From Zopfochytrium polystomum (taxonomy: Eukaryota > Chytridiomycota > Chytridiomycetes > Chytridiales > Chytridiaceae), in NCBI GenBank assembly GCA_025765615.1, contig JAIVFJ010000282.1, positions 1 to 64,000 of the forward strand: a DNA stretch of 64,000 nucleotides, read 5' to 3'. The notes beneath the pieces are model-generated. The model searched no databases. It saw nothing but the letters and a program-made list of their open reading frames with translations, and was not told the origin of the DNA. Shown here piece by piece: positions 45,414 to 56,952 of this stretch. A program made the translations under genes and the position numbers. Every line of letters begins with the position of its first letter. Within the stretch, counting starts at the first letter, position 1.

Positions 45414-46225
45414 GTGGATCTGTATTTTGGGTCGGTGCCACAGAAGGCCTTGGCACAGATTCCGTTTGTCAGACACAGGACTTATCCGTATGACCTTGAA
45501 GTTACCAGATCTGAGCCCAAGAACATTGATGCTGTTGCTATGCAGAAGATGCACACTGTGTCACTTGAGAAGTATAAGGAAAAGGCCACCCTGACTGGAG
45601 TGGCGGCACCCCTGGCGGTCCCCCCTCACCGGGGGCCCTGCCAGGTGGTTCGTTCTGGTGCAATGTTTAACAGGAGGTGGTTGAGATGCCTTGTGGCTTG
45701 GATGGGAGGCCGTGTGGCCTATCATCAGACGTGTAAGAAGTGTGATGCAGAGCTGGACAGGAATCACGCTTTGGAGTGTTCAGGTGTGCGCCGCCTCCTG
45801 GAGGCGGACCACCCTGAGTGCGTCCCAAGCCTGGAGCAGGTGAGGAGGAACATCACAGTGCTGGATCTGCTGCTGCAGACTCTGACTTTCTGGGCGCCCT
45901 ACACAGCCAATGACGCAGATAAGATTCCTCAGGAGACGAGGGTGGCTTCAAAGAAGCTGGGGATGAAGCTTGCTAGGCTGATTGCAAAGATTCGAGTGGA
46001 ATGCGCTGGAATGAGGGACTTTGTGGATGCTTCAGGAACCACAGCAGAACAGGAGGCAGATTATTTGATGGAAGCAGGGACAGTGGATGATAGGAGGGCG
46101 GGTCTTAGGACTCGCATGCAGATGGCGCAGGTGCGGAGGCAAGCTAGGGAAGCTCTGCGTGTACACTGGGATCCAGTACACAACAAGGAGTTTAGGGAAT
46201 CGAGGGACAGGTGGCTGACGCACGG
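45414..46225 (+). pseudogene. LINE 3' fragment: C-terminal region after reverse transcriptase
   Basis: The open frame contains a reverse-transcriptase-associated zinc-binding segment: WLRCLVAWMGGRVAYHQTC, then KKCDAELDRNHALECSGV, followed by a basic helical tail ending EFRESRDRWLTHGN. The reverse transcriptase core is missing upstream. The frame continues into antisense tRNA sequence (CRLNRSATL) and stops at 46293-46295. Confidence 0.7.
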
Positions 46226-46275
46226 AAACCGTAACAGATTTCTAGTCTGTCGCCTTAACCGCTCGGCCACGTTGT
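46220..46275 (-). pseudogene. 5' half of tRNA-Ser with CTA anticodon, joined to a LINE 3' end
   Basis: On the minus strand it matches the tRNA-Ser at 36630 from the first base through the anticodon arm and start of the variable arm. The anticodon reads CTA (amber) instead of CGA, and the T arm and acceptor 3' strand are absent. It is replaced there by LINE sequence. Confidence 0.8.
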
Positions 46276-46295
46276 CTGTGCCTCCTGGCCAATAG

Positions 46296-47213
46296 GCCAC
46301 TTTCAATTCGTACTTACCAGTGCCACTTGCAGGCAGCTCCAAACCTGGATGTGCAGCAGCAGCCTGATATTGCACTGATCCACAGACAACTTCAGTCCCT
46401 GGCTTTGGCTTGCCAATGGCCCAACACAAAATTTAAATCATCCAAAAAGGTGATTCTCCTGGTTTGTTTTCATGAAAAGAAATGGTGCCAAGTTGGAAAG
46501 CACCAGCTTGCCTAAGTGTGCTTGTGCTTTTTGTCAGTTTGGGAATTTTTGAGTGGCAGAGGAGAAAGGGGCGTCCAAAAATTTGAGCTCATAGAGAGCA
46601 TCCCTGTCAGCTCAAGGAGGATTTCTGTTGCTGCATCACTGCTGCTTTGCCATTACATTTGCCACAACACTATTGCATCCTGCTTGATTGCCGCCACACA
46701 CAGTGCTGCTTCCTCACACCCAGCTGTCAAGCCCCACACTTTGTCTCGACCTGTTCTCCAGAGGGATTGTCCTGGAGCGCCACGCTCCATGGTCTGCCAG
46801 GAGAAGTAGGAGATTCTCACACCTATGCCAGAGAGTGCATGCAACAGGTCCAGATGAGACTGATTCAGAGGTGGCTTTACATTTCCTGCTTCTAAAGCAG
46901 GCACCTGAGTAAGGATCCATGGGCGTGCCTGGTGAAATACTGCAGAGGTGGGTTGATTGTGGGATGGACAGGGTCTGAAATTTGCACCAACAATCACTTT
47001 TCCTGTTTGTTCATTCACGTCAACTGGCTTGCGTGATGGAGTATTCAATTTCTAACAAAATCAGATCCTAGGAAAAAAGCACAGAAACAATTTGAAGTGA
47101 CTTAGCAGAAAAAAAGCAGCCAGTGGCAGTCAAGTGAACGCCAAGCCAGTCCAGGACTGGAGTCTGAGCCTGGAAGTGGAAGCTCTGTCCAGCAAGTGAA
47201 GTCCAACTGATGG
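46296..47213. other. Non-coding, no feature recognised
   Basis: No coding signature or RNA fold recognised. Confidence 0.4.
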
Positions 47214-47285
47214 CTCCCAGACGGGGAATCGAACCCCGATCGCCGCCGTGAAAGGGCGGAATCTTGACCGTTAGACGATCTGGGA
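47214..47285 (-). tRNA. tRNA-Glu (UUC)
   Basis: 72 nt, loop CTTTCAC with anticodon TTC, stem CCGCC/GGCGG, T arm CGGGGTTCGATTCCCCG, acceptor TCCCAGA/TCTGGGA. No intron. Confidence 0.95.
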
Positions 47286-47416
47286 ATAGCAAAAGCTAAC
47301 AAAACTTGCATCCTGATTGCGTGGCATGAGGAGAATCCTCCAGCCATGTTCCACTAAAACAAGTGAGAAAATGGCAGGCACACGACAACACATGCAGTGC
47401 ACCCACTTATGCGATG

Positions 47417-47531
47417 GCTCTGGTGGCTTAGTTGGTTAAAGCGTCGGTCTCATACATGACACCACCTGGTTGCACAGGTGCTCCTCCACACAGTCATCCG
47501 AAGGTCGTGAGTTCGACTCTCACCCAGAGCA
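47417..47531 (+). tRNA. Elongator tRNA-Met (CAU) with intron
   Basis: The 5' exon ends GTCTCATA and the 3' exon begins ATCCGAAGG. The intron is about 41 nt (47455-47495) at the canonical position after base 37. Acceptor GCTCTGG/CCAGAGC, T arm GTGAGTTCGACTCTCAC. Confidence 0.92.
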
Positions 47532-48084
47532 CCCCATTCCCTTCCACTGGCTGGTTGGAGCACTTTCTCCTTGAAAGGAGAAATGACAATTCTGTACAGA
47601 CATATGGCAGGAAGATTGTTCTCCTGGTGAGGCACACTGGGGAGCACAGGGGAGGTGCTCACACTGCTGCTCCTCCACACTGCTGCTCCTCTGCTGGGCT
47701 CTGGGTCAGCACACAGATTCAGGCTGTGCCATCACCACTGAGCTACTACACAACTCAATACCGTTAAGGCCCTTTTTGTCACAAATAGCGAAATTGTATT
47801 GATTTTGGAACCTGAGCTGCTCCACCTCCATCCTCAGTAGAGCTCCTCATTCTGCCTCCAAGGACCTTCTGTTGATTCCAGTTTGTTGTTTGCACGACTT
47901 TGGCACTGGTGGCATTGGCCATTTGTCAAACCTGTATGAACAAGTGCTTTTGAGCTCCTAACTATGGGTGAGATGGCTGGCTAAAGTGCTGCCAATGGTG
48001 GCAAACATTGGAAGGAACGTGATGCTTGGCATTGGTTGGCAACAGGATGGGTACTGGAACGACAACCCCAAGTGACTTAAAAAG

Positions 48085-48167
48085 GCGCTGGTAGTTTAGT
48101 GGTAAAATAGACGCCTTCCACCCGTGGGAGATAGCATCAGCCCCGGGTTCAATTCCCGGTCAGCGCA
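48085..48167 (+). tRNA. tRNA-Gly (UCC) with short intron
   Basis: Acceptor GCGCTGG/TCAGCGC and T arm CCGGGTTCAATTCCCGG. The anticodon loop starts CTTCCA, followed by an intron of about 14 nt. One mismatch in the GACGC/GCATC anticodon stem makes the exact intron limits uncertain. Confidence 0.85.
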
Positions 48168-48586
48168 ATGGTTAGTCAAAGCTGCTTTTACTGATTGCGC
48201 TCGCAATTGGATTTTGAAGATCTTCATGAGGTTGGTGTTACTGTGCTGACAGTGATTGTTGTGTCTGATCACATAGTTTGCCTTTGTTTACGCACCTGTG
48301 TTGTTTGCTTATTCCTTCAGTCAAGCTGCTTTTAAATATTCTTGTGGCTGGTAGAGTTTGATGCATGATTGGCTGCAGCCATCTTGCAGAGATGCGTTGC
48401 ACAAGTGCTGCAACTGATCCACACACCAATCAAATTTCTTGTAAGCAAAGGACACTGGTGGGTCCATGGAATGAGGGCTCTTTCTGGGACCCTGGTGTTC
48501 TTCCAGCAACACTGCAAAGAAACTTTTTCTCCAGTACCTATAAGTAGATTAGTGATCAATCTAAAACGACATCAATAACATCCAGC

Positions 48587-48657
48587 GCAACAGTGGTTCA
48601 GTGGTAGAATTATCGCCTGCCACGCGGTAGACCCGGGTCCGATTCCCGGCTGTTGCA
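48587..48657 (+). tRNA. tRNA-Gly (GCC)
   Basis: 71 nt, anticodon GCC in CTGCCAC, acceptor GCAACAG/CTGTTGC, T arm CCGGGTCCGATTCCCGG. Confidence 0.95.
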
Positions 48658-49541
48658 AGGCGGTGCTGCAAGCTCCTGCGGTAGCTGTAAACTGTGAATT
48701 ACATTGGACATGTCCTTGCAAATTTTTCTCGTTTTTTTATTTCTCCACTCCTCTCATGTTTCCATCAAAAGCAAGAAAAGGACCAATCACCAAAGAAGTC
48801 CAACATGTGACTCCACTGTCCTCCCTGGTGTTTGGTGCAGTGTGGTGCCACTGCTACTGTGCTATATTTGTTGGGTCTCTGAAGGAAGGGTCAAGGGGAA
48901 AGAGAATCAGTGACCCCACTCCATTCGTTTCTTATGGCTGGTGCGCACTGTGCAGTGGGAACCCCAATTTACTCATGTTTCACAGCAGCCCCTCCTCCCC
49001 AAAGGTGTGGGTGCCTGGGCAAAGTGTGGCTGTGTCTTGGCTACAGAACAACAATGTGGCAGTCGAGAAACTGTGAGAGATTGGCTTGGCAGGCAACTGG
49101 CAGACTGGCCTGCAGGAGCTGCCACAGAGTTGATGCAGAAGCAGCCAAAGCGGCAAGGTTTCTGATACCATGAGATCTTTTCTATTTCTCATTGTTGAAA
49201 TAGGGAAAGGAAAAGCATTTGTAAGGACAAAAAAGGAAGTACAATCTTCTTCTACAGCAGGGGAATTCGCTCAGCCATACCATTGTTCTGAATCGCAGGA
49301 ATAGTGCCTGCATAACTTAATCTCCCTCTTTTAAAATACTGGCAGTGGCAAGTCCTGGAATTCCTGGAGTATCCAAGGCTCAAGCTCCTACACGTGCCAG
49401 CACTGCTGTACAGCAACTGGATGATTGGGCTAAAGCAGGTTGCCCTTGAAAATTTCCCCTCAGCATCATCTGAGGATCACTTAAGGGGACAAAGTTGCAA
49501 GCCATCCAGTTGCGTGCTCGCCACAGAAACCCTCAACCGTA

Positions 49542-49613
49542 CTCCCAGTCCGGGAATTGAACCCGGGTCTACCCCGTGACAGGGGGTGATACTAGCCACT
49601 ATACTAACTGGGA
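49542..49613 (-). tRNA. tRNA-Asp (GUC)
   Basis: 72 nt, anticodon GTC in CTGTCAC, stem CCCCC/GGGGT, T arm CCGGGTTCAATTCCCGG, acceptor TCCCAGT/ACTGGGA. Confidence 0.95.
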
Positions 49614-50104
49614 CTGCACTATTCCCTCACACTTGTATTTACAATGTCTATAGAGATTTTTAGGATCTCAGGTTTCTGTAAAATTTTCCAACCAACAGCT
49701 GAAGCCCTTGTTGCCAATAGCCCACTTCATGCCCTGTTGGAAATTACTTCTTGATTGGCTGGCTCCACTTATCATGTGAGGTCCCTTTCAAGGTGCTGGA
49801 ACCAAAAAATCCGAAACAAAGGATATCTGTAATGCTCCAGTGGCGCTATGGCACCCATCATTTGGGTGTGACAGATATGTGGTACAATAAGAATCCAGTG
49901 TTTGTCTCATGATCAGTTTAGGATACTGATATCCCTGCACACACCATGCTTGTCAGCTCTGTTGACCTTTAGGGTTGATTCTGCAAAAAGCAGAAACAAG
50001 GTATCTATCATGGAAAACCATTGTGCAGTTTGCTGAAATTTGTTTTGTGTTGCCAACACCCACACAGCCACAACCAAGAACACCTTTGGGCTGGCCTTTT
50101 CATG

Positions 50105-50275
50105 TAAGGCAGAGCTGACTGGTTAGCAGCAAGAGGCACAAGACAGACCTGAACCTATTGTGGCTGTCAGTTATTGTGATACACTGGCTTGCACTGTTGA
50201 CAAAGACTCCGAGTATAGTGGAGCAGAAACCCAGCGAAAACAGTTTTCCACCTCCTCCACTCAAGCAGATAGTGT
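50105..50275 (+). repeat. Partial copy of the copia-type LTR repeat
   Basis: Shares GACTGGTTAGCAGCAAGAGG and the stretch around ACTCCGAGTA with 59696-59840. It then has a diverged AGTGGAGCAGAAACCC start of the segment seen at 22647 and 59842. Confidence 0.7.
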
Positions 50276-50716
50276 CCATGCTACGTAAGAACGTAAGACA
50301 CAAATGCATTGGTTGGATAAGGGTCAACATAGCATTGCAAAAGTGCAATCTCCGTAGCACCTACTGACTACTGATGGTTGTCAGCATGGACACCCTTAGC
50401 AACGTTGAATCAATTCCGTGATGTTATCACTCCACTGGTTCCTCTGAATTGGATTTTTTTTTCAGGATTATATCAGGAAATGGACCCTTTTGACCTAACC
50501 TAACTGAGCCCCCAAACCTTAAACTACACACCTTTGTTGTCAACTGCATGACCATTCTTGGCATTCGACGTATATCCAGCTGCACGGCCAATTGCTACGG
50601 CCCATGCCCTCCCCCTTACCTTTTCCTGCACTGCCTTCAGACACTGAGTATTGTCACTGGTACTTGTGCAATAACCTTGCAAGTCGGAGGACCAGTTTGC
50701 AGCCCATCTGCAAGCT

Positions 50717-50807
50717 CCGACCATAGCTCAGTTGGAAGAGCGCATGACTGTAATGGTTTCTGCCTGGTGCCATCATGAGGTCCCCAGTTCGAACCTGGGT
50801 GGTCGGA
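50717..50807 (+). tRNA. tRNA-Tyr (GUA) with intron
   Basis: The 5' exon ends CATGACTGTAA, the intron is about 19 nt, and the 3' stem TCATG re-pairs with CATGA. Acceptor CCGACCA/TGGTCGG, T arm CCCAGTTCGAACCTGGG. Tyr tRNA genes of eukaryotes normally have an intron here. Confidence 0.93.
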
Positions 50808-51892
50808 TGCACTATACTCAGCACTGAATGCTCATTTGTTCATTCCAAGCTCCTGCAACTGACATGCGCTCCACGTGTGACGCAATTTGCGTGGTGGTGC
50901 CAACTGCTGATAATCTCTTCTTTTGCATCAGCCAGCAGTCCCCATGCTTGTCTGTGGTTGAACCTTCATTGCCCAGGAGAAAGGCTTCAGCATGGGCCAC
51001 AGCTCAAATACTCTTACAACTACTGGGGCTTGGCAGTGTTCTATGTTGCAATTGTTTCCCACTTTTTGGTCTCCTTCAAGTAGCTGAGGCCAGATTCCTG
51101 TTGGAAACATAACTGGCGCTGGTCAGTGGTACTAGAAGTCAAAAGACTGCTAGTTTATTGATCCAGTTTCCTACCTTCACATTCTGCATCCAACTGTGAC
51201 AAAATTTGATGAGAGGATTGCAAACTGTTGCCCCAAAGACTCAGTGCCAATAGAGAGGGCAGCCTCACCCAAACTAAGTCTCCACTCTCCTGTAAAGGCT
51301 GCAGTCTGCTTATCTCAGATAAATTGGTTTCTTTGCAGTACTAACTCTGCCAAAAAATCGTAAAATCTGGCCAAAGTTGGCATAAAATGGGCACTGAAAT
51401 ACCACATTGTGTGTCTACAGTAAAAACCCAACAAATTTTATGGTTTTATGGAAAACTCAAGAAATATTCAAGATCATCTGAAATATCCAACAACAAGCAG
51501 ATAATTAGGATACTTTGCCTTTTCCTGATACTTTCTCAATCAAATTTCTTTGGATTTTGGACACAATATGGAGTTCTCCAATGTGTATTTTATGCCAACT
51601 TTGGCAGGATTTTACAAATTTTTTTGGTGGAGTTAGTGAAAATAATAAAATAAAATAAAAAAAGGAAAAAAAAACCCCAATAGAGATAAGCGGACGACAG
51701 CCTTACTCTCCCTGGGGCTGAAGGGCTCATTGTTGCAGTTGGGGAAATCTTTCTCGATTGTCACACAAAACCAAGTTGAATCCATGCTTTGGGCTCCAGA
51801 CATTGCCTGCACCAGCGGCGGAAAGGGAGCTGGAACTGAGTAACTCAAACACTGTCAATAATAAATATATGGACTGTGTAGTAGGTCTTAAA

Positions 51893-51964
51893 TGACCCCT
51901 ACGTGATTTGAACACGCAACCTTTCGATCTGGAGTCGAATGCTCTACCGTTGAGCTAAGGAGTC
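51893..51964 (-). tRNA. tRNA-Trp (CCA)
   Basis: 72 nt, loop CTCCAGA with stem TTCGA/TCGAA, T arm GCGTGTTCAAATCACGT, acceptor GACTCCT/AGGGGTC with a wobble pair. Confidence 0.93.
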
Positions 51965-52519
51965 CACTCATGTCACACTCCATGGAAATTATGTGCAATG
52001 GATTGTCATGACTTGTCCACTGCCAGATATCCTGCATTCCATAAAACTCGCCTTGGAAAGGATAAGGACTCACTCTGATCCTTAAGACTGCATTTCCTAT
52101 GTGATTCAATTTGATTCAATCCTTTGACCTCAAAATGCAACTTTCCCAAAGGGTTTTGTTATCTAATTTGGAAAAACAGTGGCACAGACTGGCACAATGG
52201 CACTGTAGGTTGCCCTCCTCAAGTTGTGGAAGGTTTAAACACTGCCTGGTCTGCCATTTCCAAACCGCTGAGGTTTGTGGCCTGCTAGACGCTCCATACA
52301 GTGCGAGGCCTGGGGAGCGAGGTGATGGCAGACAACAGGCAGCAACAAACAGAACTCAGTTCTGTGTGCTAATAACATAAGGGCATGTTGGAAGGAAACA
52401 AAATGAAGAAGAAAAGGAAGCTTTCTTCTTTTCCTTTTTTTTTTTTTTTTTTTGGAAAGAGGATCTGATGCGAAGTTTTGTCCACAAACATGGTCCTTAC
52501 GGTTTGCTGCCCTGGGCAT

Positions 52520-52591
52520 GGCTGCATAGTGTAGGGGTTATCACATCAGATTTTGATTCTGGGAACCCCGGTTCGAATCCGGGTGCGGCCT
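52520..52591 (+). tRNA. tRNA-Gln (UUG)
   Basis: 72 nt, anticodon TTG, acceptor GGCTGCA/TGCGGCC, T arm CCCGGTTCGAATCCGGG. Confidence 0.93.
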
Positions 52592-53595
52592 CAACATTTG
52601 GGTTGACAGTCTCCCCACAGTGGAAATTGTGATGGTGGGGGCCTTGAAGACTCCCACAATCAGTCTGGAGTGTCGAGGGGAGGCTGGTTGGTGGTGCTGC
52701 CACCAAACAGAGGCAGGTGACACTGAGCAGGTATTTTTCTCTTGTTTTTCTAACTACACTGGGCAGTGATTGCTTTGTCAAAGCATAGCAAATAAATGAT
52801 GCGAGGGGCTTCATTGCAATTCGCTTTGATGGGTACAAGTTGATCCAATAAATTGGTATTGCTGTTTTGCTCCAGACTGTTTCTGTGCAGGAGAAAAAAA
52901 AAAAAAAAAACAGCCTGAGCAGAGCCTCCAGACAGAGCTTGTTTCATAGCTAAAATGATCAAAAGTGGCAGTGGCAAGAGTGGTTCAACCTCTAAGGCGA
53001 GACCTTTTCTTGTTCTTGACTGTTTTTATGGGCAAAACTAAATGTAAAAATCAATTTGGGAATGCAGGAGACTGACCTGACAAAGATCGCGACAAAAAAG
53101 AAAAGAAAACTTTTTAACTTATTCTTTGCTGCCTTGCAGCACATCAAAAACTGTCACGCTTGGATTGCTGTTCAAACAAAATGGGAAAAGTTTTTCTGGA
53201 CAAACCAACAGACCCCCCAGTTTTTTCTGCGCAGTGTCGATTACAATCTGTGCACAGCAACACTTTTAAACAAAGCAGCAATATTTGTCCCTTTTTTCTG
53301 GCCATGGGGAGGACACAATTACACCTGAGTTGCGTCATGTTGGAGCCTCACCTGGGAATGATCAGGCTTTCTCTCCTTGAATTTGCCCCCCACCAGGTGG
53401 GCTCTTGAAAAAAAAGACCAGAGTGTATATAATGGAACTTTTTGGAACAAAGTTCTAGTCATGCAATGCTGCAGGTGTGGTCCACTCTGAGCACACTGAC
53501 CAACTTTGCTGTTCTTGCTGGAAAATGCATTGGAGAAGGCTGAGATACTAGTCAACAGAGTAACACTGGGTATTTGCCATATTCATAGGCACTGC

Positions 53596-53655
53596 CCAAC
53601 AGTGGATTCAGTGGTAGAATTATTGCCTGACGCACAGTAGGCCTGTTGCCCTCAA
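53596..53655 (+). pseudogene. Degenerate tRNA-Gly(GCC)-like 5' half
   Basis: CAACAGTGGATTCAGTGG and TAGAATTATTGCCTGACGC closely match the functional copy at 48587. The anticodon is altered, one base is inserted in the D region, and the T arm is missing. Confidence 0.7.
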
Positions 53656-53818
53656 CACACTGTCCTGTCCAATACCTTTTTAGGGCTCTGGAGTCCACCT
53701 TCCTGATTTGGGAACTGAAACCCACACAAAACCCCTTCACCAGCCCAGCATCCATCTTTTGCCAACAGCACAAACACCACAAGCAGACAGTAGAGCTGGG
53801 ACAAGAAAGAGGAGAATT

Positions 53819-53892
53819 TGGTCACATCCAGACTCGAACTGGAGACCGTCTGTGTGTTAGACAGACGTGATAACCAACTACACCATGTGACC
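53819..53892 (-). tRNA. tRNA-Val (AAC)
   Basis: 74 nt, loop CTAACAC, acceptor GGTCACA/TGTGACC, T arm CCAGTTCGAGTCTGG. Very close to the general eukaryotic Val sequence. Confidence 0.95.
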
Positions 53893-54239
53893 AGTGCAAA
53901 CACTTCGTGGGGTTTGCAAAATCTTGTGGGAAGAACGACAACAACCAGTTTAGCCAAGTAAACAAATAGGCTAGCATGCCTGACTCTTCTACCGTGCTGA
54001 GACTTTGCCTTGTGGCAAATGTGTCTCACTTAGGAACATCATACAATTATAAAGAGGCTGGGTGCAGATTTGTGCCTCACTGTAAATGAAAGGGGGGAGA
54101 AAGAAAAAAACCAAAACTGCTTTCCTGATTAAGTGCAAGTGGTATGACTTGAACACAGTTCTGGAGTATGCACACAATCAATGGGCAGTGCTGGAGAACA
54201 GCTTCCTTTAAGGCTGGCATCTGAGAAAGTGGAGACTGG

Positions 54240-54435
54240 ACCTCGGCCGGATCTCTGCCGGATCTGCTCCAAACCTCTGGCGGATGTGGTGGACAGATAT
54301 GGTTACTGCCCACATCTGCCTCACAGATAATTCCCAGTCACTGATATGCAAAAAAGACCAAATATCTGCCCAATCTGCTGACAAAGTCCAGACATCCGCC
54401 CTCCACCAGATATCTGGGTCTTTAAACAGATATGA
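54240..54435. repeat. Degenerate GATATCTGCC-type inverted-repeat sequence
   Basis: Many copies of AGATATCTG / CGGATCTCTGCC-like units in both orientations. A related stretch lies at 56135-56246 and resumes at 56592-56660 beyond a solo LTR. Confidence 0.5.
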
Positions 54436-54628
54436 GAACACCATGTCTGTGTGTATTCTTGGATACGGAGCTCTTAGTATCTGGTCTGAATCCAGCCAGC
54501 CTTAGCCTCCTTCCTGGCTGGTTTCAGATTGATTGGAAAATAACCCAGAAATGCAGATCAATGCAGAAAGCGCTCCCTGCCAGTAAGGCTCAACAATGGG
54601 ATAGAACAGGCCCACTTCCTGCCAGCCA

Positions 54629-54722
54629 TGCCTTCTACCAGAATCGAACTGGTGACCTTCTCCTGCCGTCAAGATTCACTCCTGGTACTAGGGAGACGCT
54701 CTGCCAACTGAGCCAAGAAGGC
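54629..54722 (-). tRNA. tRNA-Thr (AGU) with intron
   Basis: Loop CTAGTA follows stem TCTCC. An intron of about 20 nt precedes the 3' stem GGAGA. Acceptor GCCTTCT/AGAAGGC, T arm ACCAGTTCGATTCTGGT. Confidence 0.88.
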
Positions 54723-54911
54723 TGTATTCCAGCCTTCCCCGCTGCATTATTTGAAATCAGGACAATGTTCTTGTAGTTGCCATTGTGTAAATATTGTACT
54801 GGGGAAAGACTCTGATTGAGTTCCTTCTCGGTATCCATTATCCTTCATGGATACACTGCCTTGATGAGCGGCTAAGTGCACGCTATTATTAAAAGGGGGA
54901 TGTGTGAGGAT

Positions 54912-54993
54912 GGGGGCAGATGGCCGAGCGGTCCAAGGCGCTACGTTCAGGTCGTAGTCTCGAGAGGGGCGTGGGTTCGAATCCCACTCTGCT
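54912..54993 (+). tRNA. tRNA-Leu (CAG)
   Basis: 82 nt with long variable arm. Loop TTCAGGT in stem CTACG/CGTAG, T arm GTGGGTTCGAATCCCAC, acceptor GGGCAGA/TCTGCTC. Confidence 0.92.
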
Positions 54994-56246
54994 CATTCCT
55001 CCATCTGTTACTGCGATATCCTGAAAACCTTGGTGAGTGACCCACTTGCAAAGTTGAAATCAACACTCCTGTCAGTGACTGGACCGCAGACAGACCTGCC
55101 AATACAAAGAAATCACTAGTTTGTCAGCATTTTGTTATTTCTGGCAATTTTTCAGCTGACAGTCTCTGGCCCTGTCTCACTCACCAAAATTTTCAGGATA
55201 TCTCTGTAAATAATTTTGCCCTCATGTCTCTGTTGGATGTCACCATTGGTGTCAAGCCGCTTCAGATCAAAAAGTCTGCGCAATTGGAGCCCCACAGTCC
55301 CATTTTCTTAAGGGATCACCTGCCCATCAACCCCTCCCCCACCTCCCAATTGCGCTGCAGACACTTTAATCCACTGTGCTTTGCCTTCATTTGAAGGCTT
55401 TTGTAAGTTTATTATTTATGGTTTGCTCAATGCCACTGTGTTGTCTGTCACACCCTGGAGCCTGATGTAGAATCAGTGGGCTTGTTTGTCTGTAATGTCC
55501 ACAAACGCAGCACTGCTGACATTTGCGGTTTCACACTACATTTTGTCACTGAGCTCAAACTGACCCTAAATGGGAGTAGCTACTTTTGCCTCAAGGTTTC
55601 TGGCCTTCCACAACGAGCTGCAATCTTTGAATCCAAAATTGTCTGCTGGACCAGCTCTTTCCCAGTCGCCAGGGACTGTTCCAGGGTGAGATCTTTGGTC
55701 GAATCCAGCTATAGTGTCGAGCAGAGGGGAACTACAGCATAGATCCAACTATCGTAATCACAGGGTTTGTCATGGCAGAGGCTAGCTGTGAATCCAGTAA
55801 TGAATATAGCTGTCATCCAAAAAAAACCACATATTGTTGGCAGACGGTGACAGTGCTGGTGCTGACGTAAAGCAATTTGGTCAGAGGGATACTGGGCCTG
55901 TTAGAGACGCAGGCTTGCCACTTTGGACACTGGGGAACATCCCAGGACCCAATGCATTAGGTGATGTAATGGCGGTATTAGGCACCCCAGGATAGGCAGT
56001 CAAGTGATGTGGGAGCAAGTCCTACGTCTGTGGGAAACACACGCAAAAAAAAAAAAAAAGAAAAAAAAAAAGAGAAAAACCACCACACTTATCAGTCCCA
56101 GCACAAACAACAAAGGTTGTGGTCAAACACCAACACATACCGGATATCTGCTTCTGGATGCAGGTCAGGTAGAGATGGACAAGGGTTACTAACCGACTTG
56201 CAGACATTTGGCAGATAATGATATAAGCAGATGCAGATATCAAATT
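54994..56246. other. Non-coding interval, no gene seen
   Basis: Contains an A-rich tract (56045-56078) and the start of the GATATCTG-type repeat. Nothing else recognised. Confidence 0.4.
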
Positions 56247-56591
56247 TGTTATGAATCACCCTCTGGAAACCTCTGGAACCTTCTAGAACATTCCTTCATG
56301 GAACCTTCTGGAACCTTCTGGAACATTCCTTCATGGAACCTTGTGGAACCTTCTGGAACCTTCTTTGCTTTCCTGACTTGTCTTGTTGTTATTGGTATCA
56401 TTGGTATCATTGTATTACTAATTGCTCTTTCTGGAACTTTCTTTGAGTCTTGACAAGGAACACTCTCAAAAGGTATAAAAGGGGGATTGGGGGACCTGTC
56501 TCATCCCTCAAGTGAATTATTGTTTCCAATACAATCATCACTCTCAGTTCCTTGTCTGCCTTGTCCTGTCCTGCCTGTTCCTGACAAAATT
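56242..56591 (+). mobile_element. Solo LTR of the chromodomain gypsy family with target duplication
   Basis: LTR 56247-56586 (340 bp), TGTTATGAATCACC to CTGACA. It is related to the LTRs of the 29461-33415 element but inverted relative to them and diverged, with small indels. Flanked by perfect AAATT (56242-56246 and 56587-56591), as after LTR-LTR recombination. Confidence 0.9.
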
Positions 56592-56880
56592 TGACTGTGT
56601 ATATCTGCTTGCATCCAAAGAAAACCTGCTGATATCTGCTGTATCTGCTGGTGTTCAAGCTTTTGGAGCAGAATGTGCAGATAGGCAATTGCACCAATAC
56701 TCTGCCGCAGAAAGGGGGGCATAGTAACGTGGACTTGTTTAGGAGTCGTGCTGGTGCATGATTAGTGAAAGGTTGTCAACTGCATCACTGCCTGAAGAAA
56801 GAAATGAATCTGGGGCCAGTAGCTGTTGGGGCCCTTAAGGCAAATCTGTACAAATGTGATTTACTTTCAAATGAGGCGGA

Positions 56881-56952
56881 GGGTTTGTGGTCTAGTGGTA
56901 TGATTCCTCCTTCGGGTGGAGGAGGTCCTGGGTTCAATCCCCAGCAAGCCCC
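56881..56952 (+). tRNA. tRNA-Pro (CGG)
   Basis: 72 nt, loop TTCGGGT in stem CCTCC/GGAGG, acceptor GGGTTTG/CAAGCCC with C discriminator, T arm CTGGGTTCAATCCCCAG. Confidence 0.92.
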
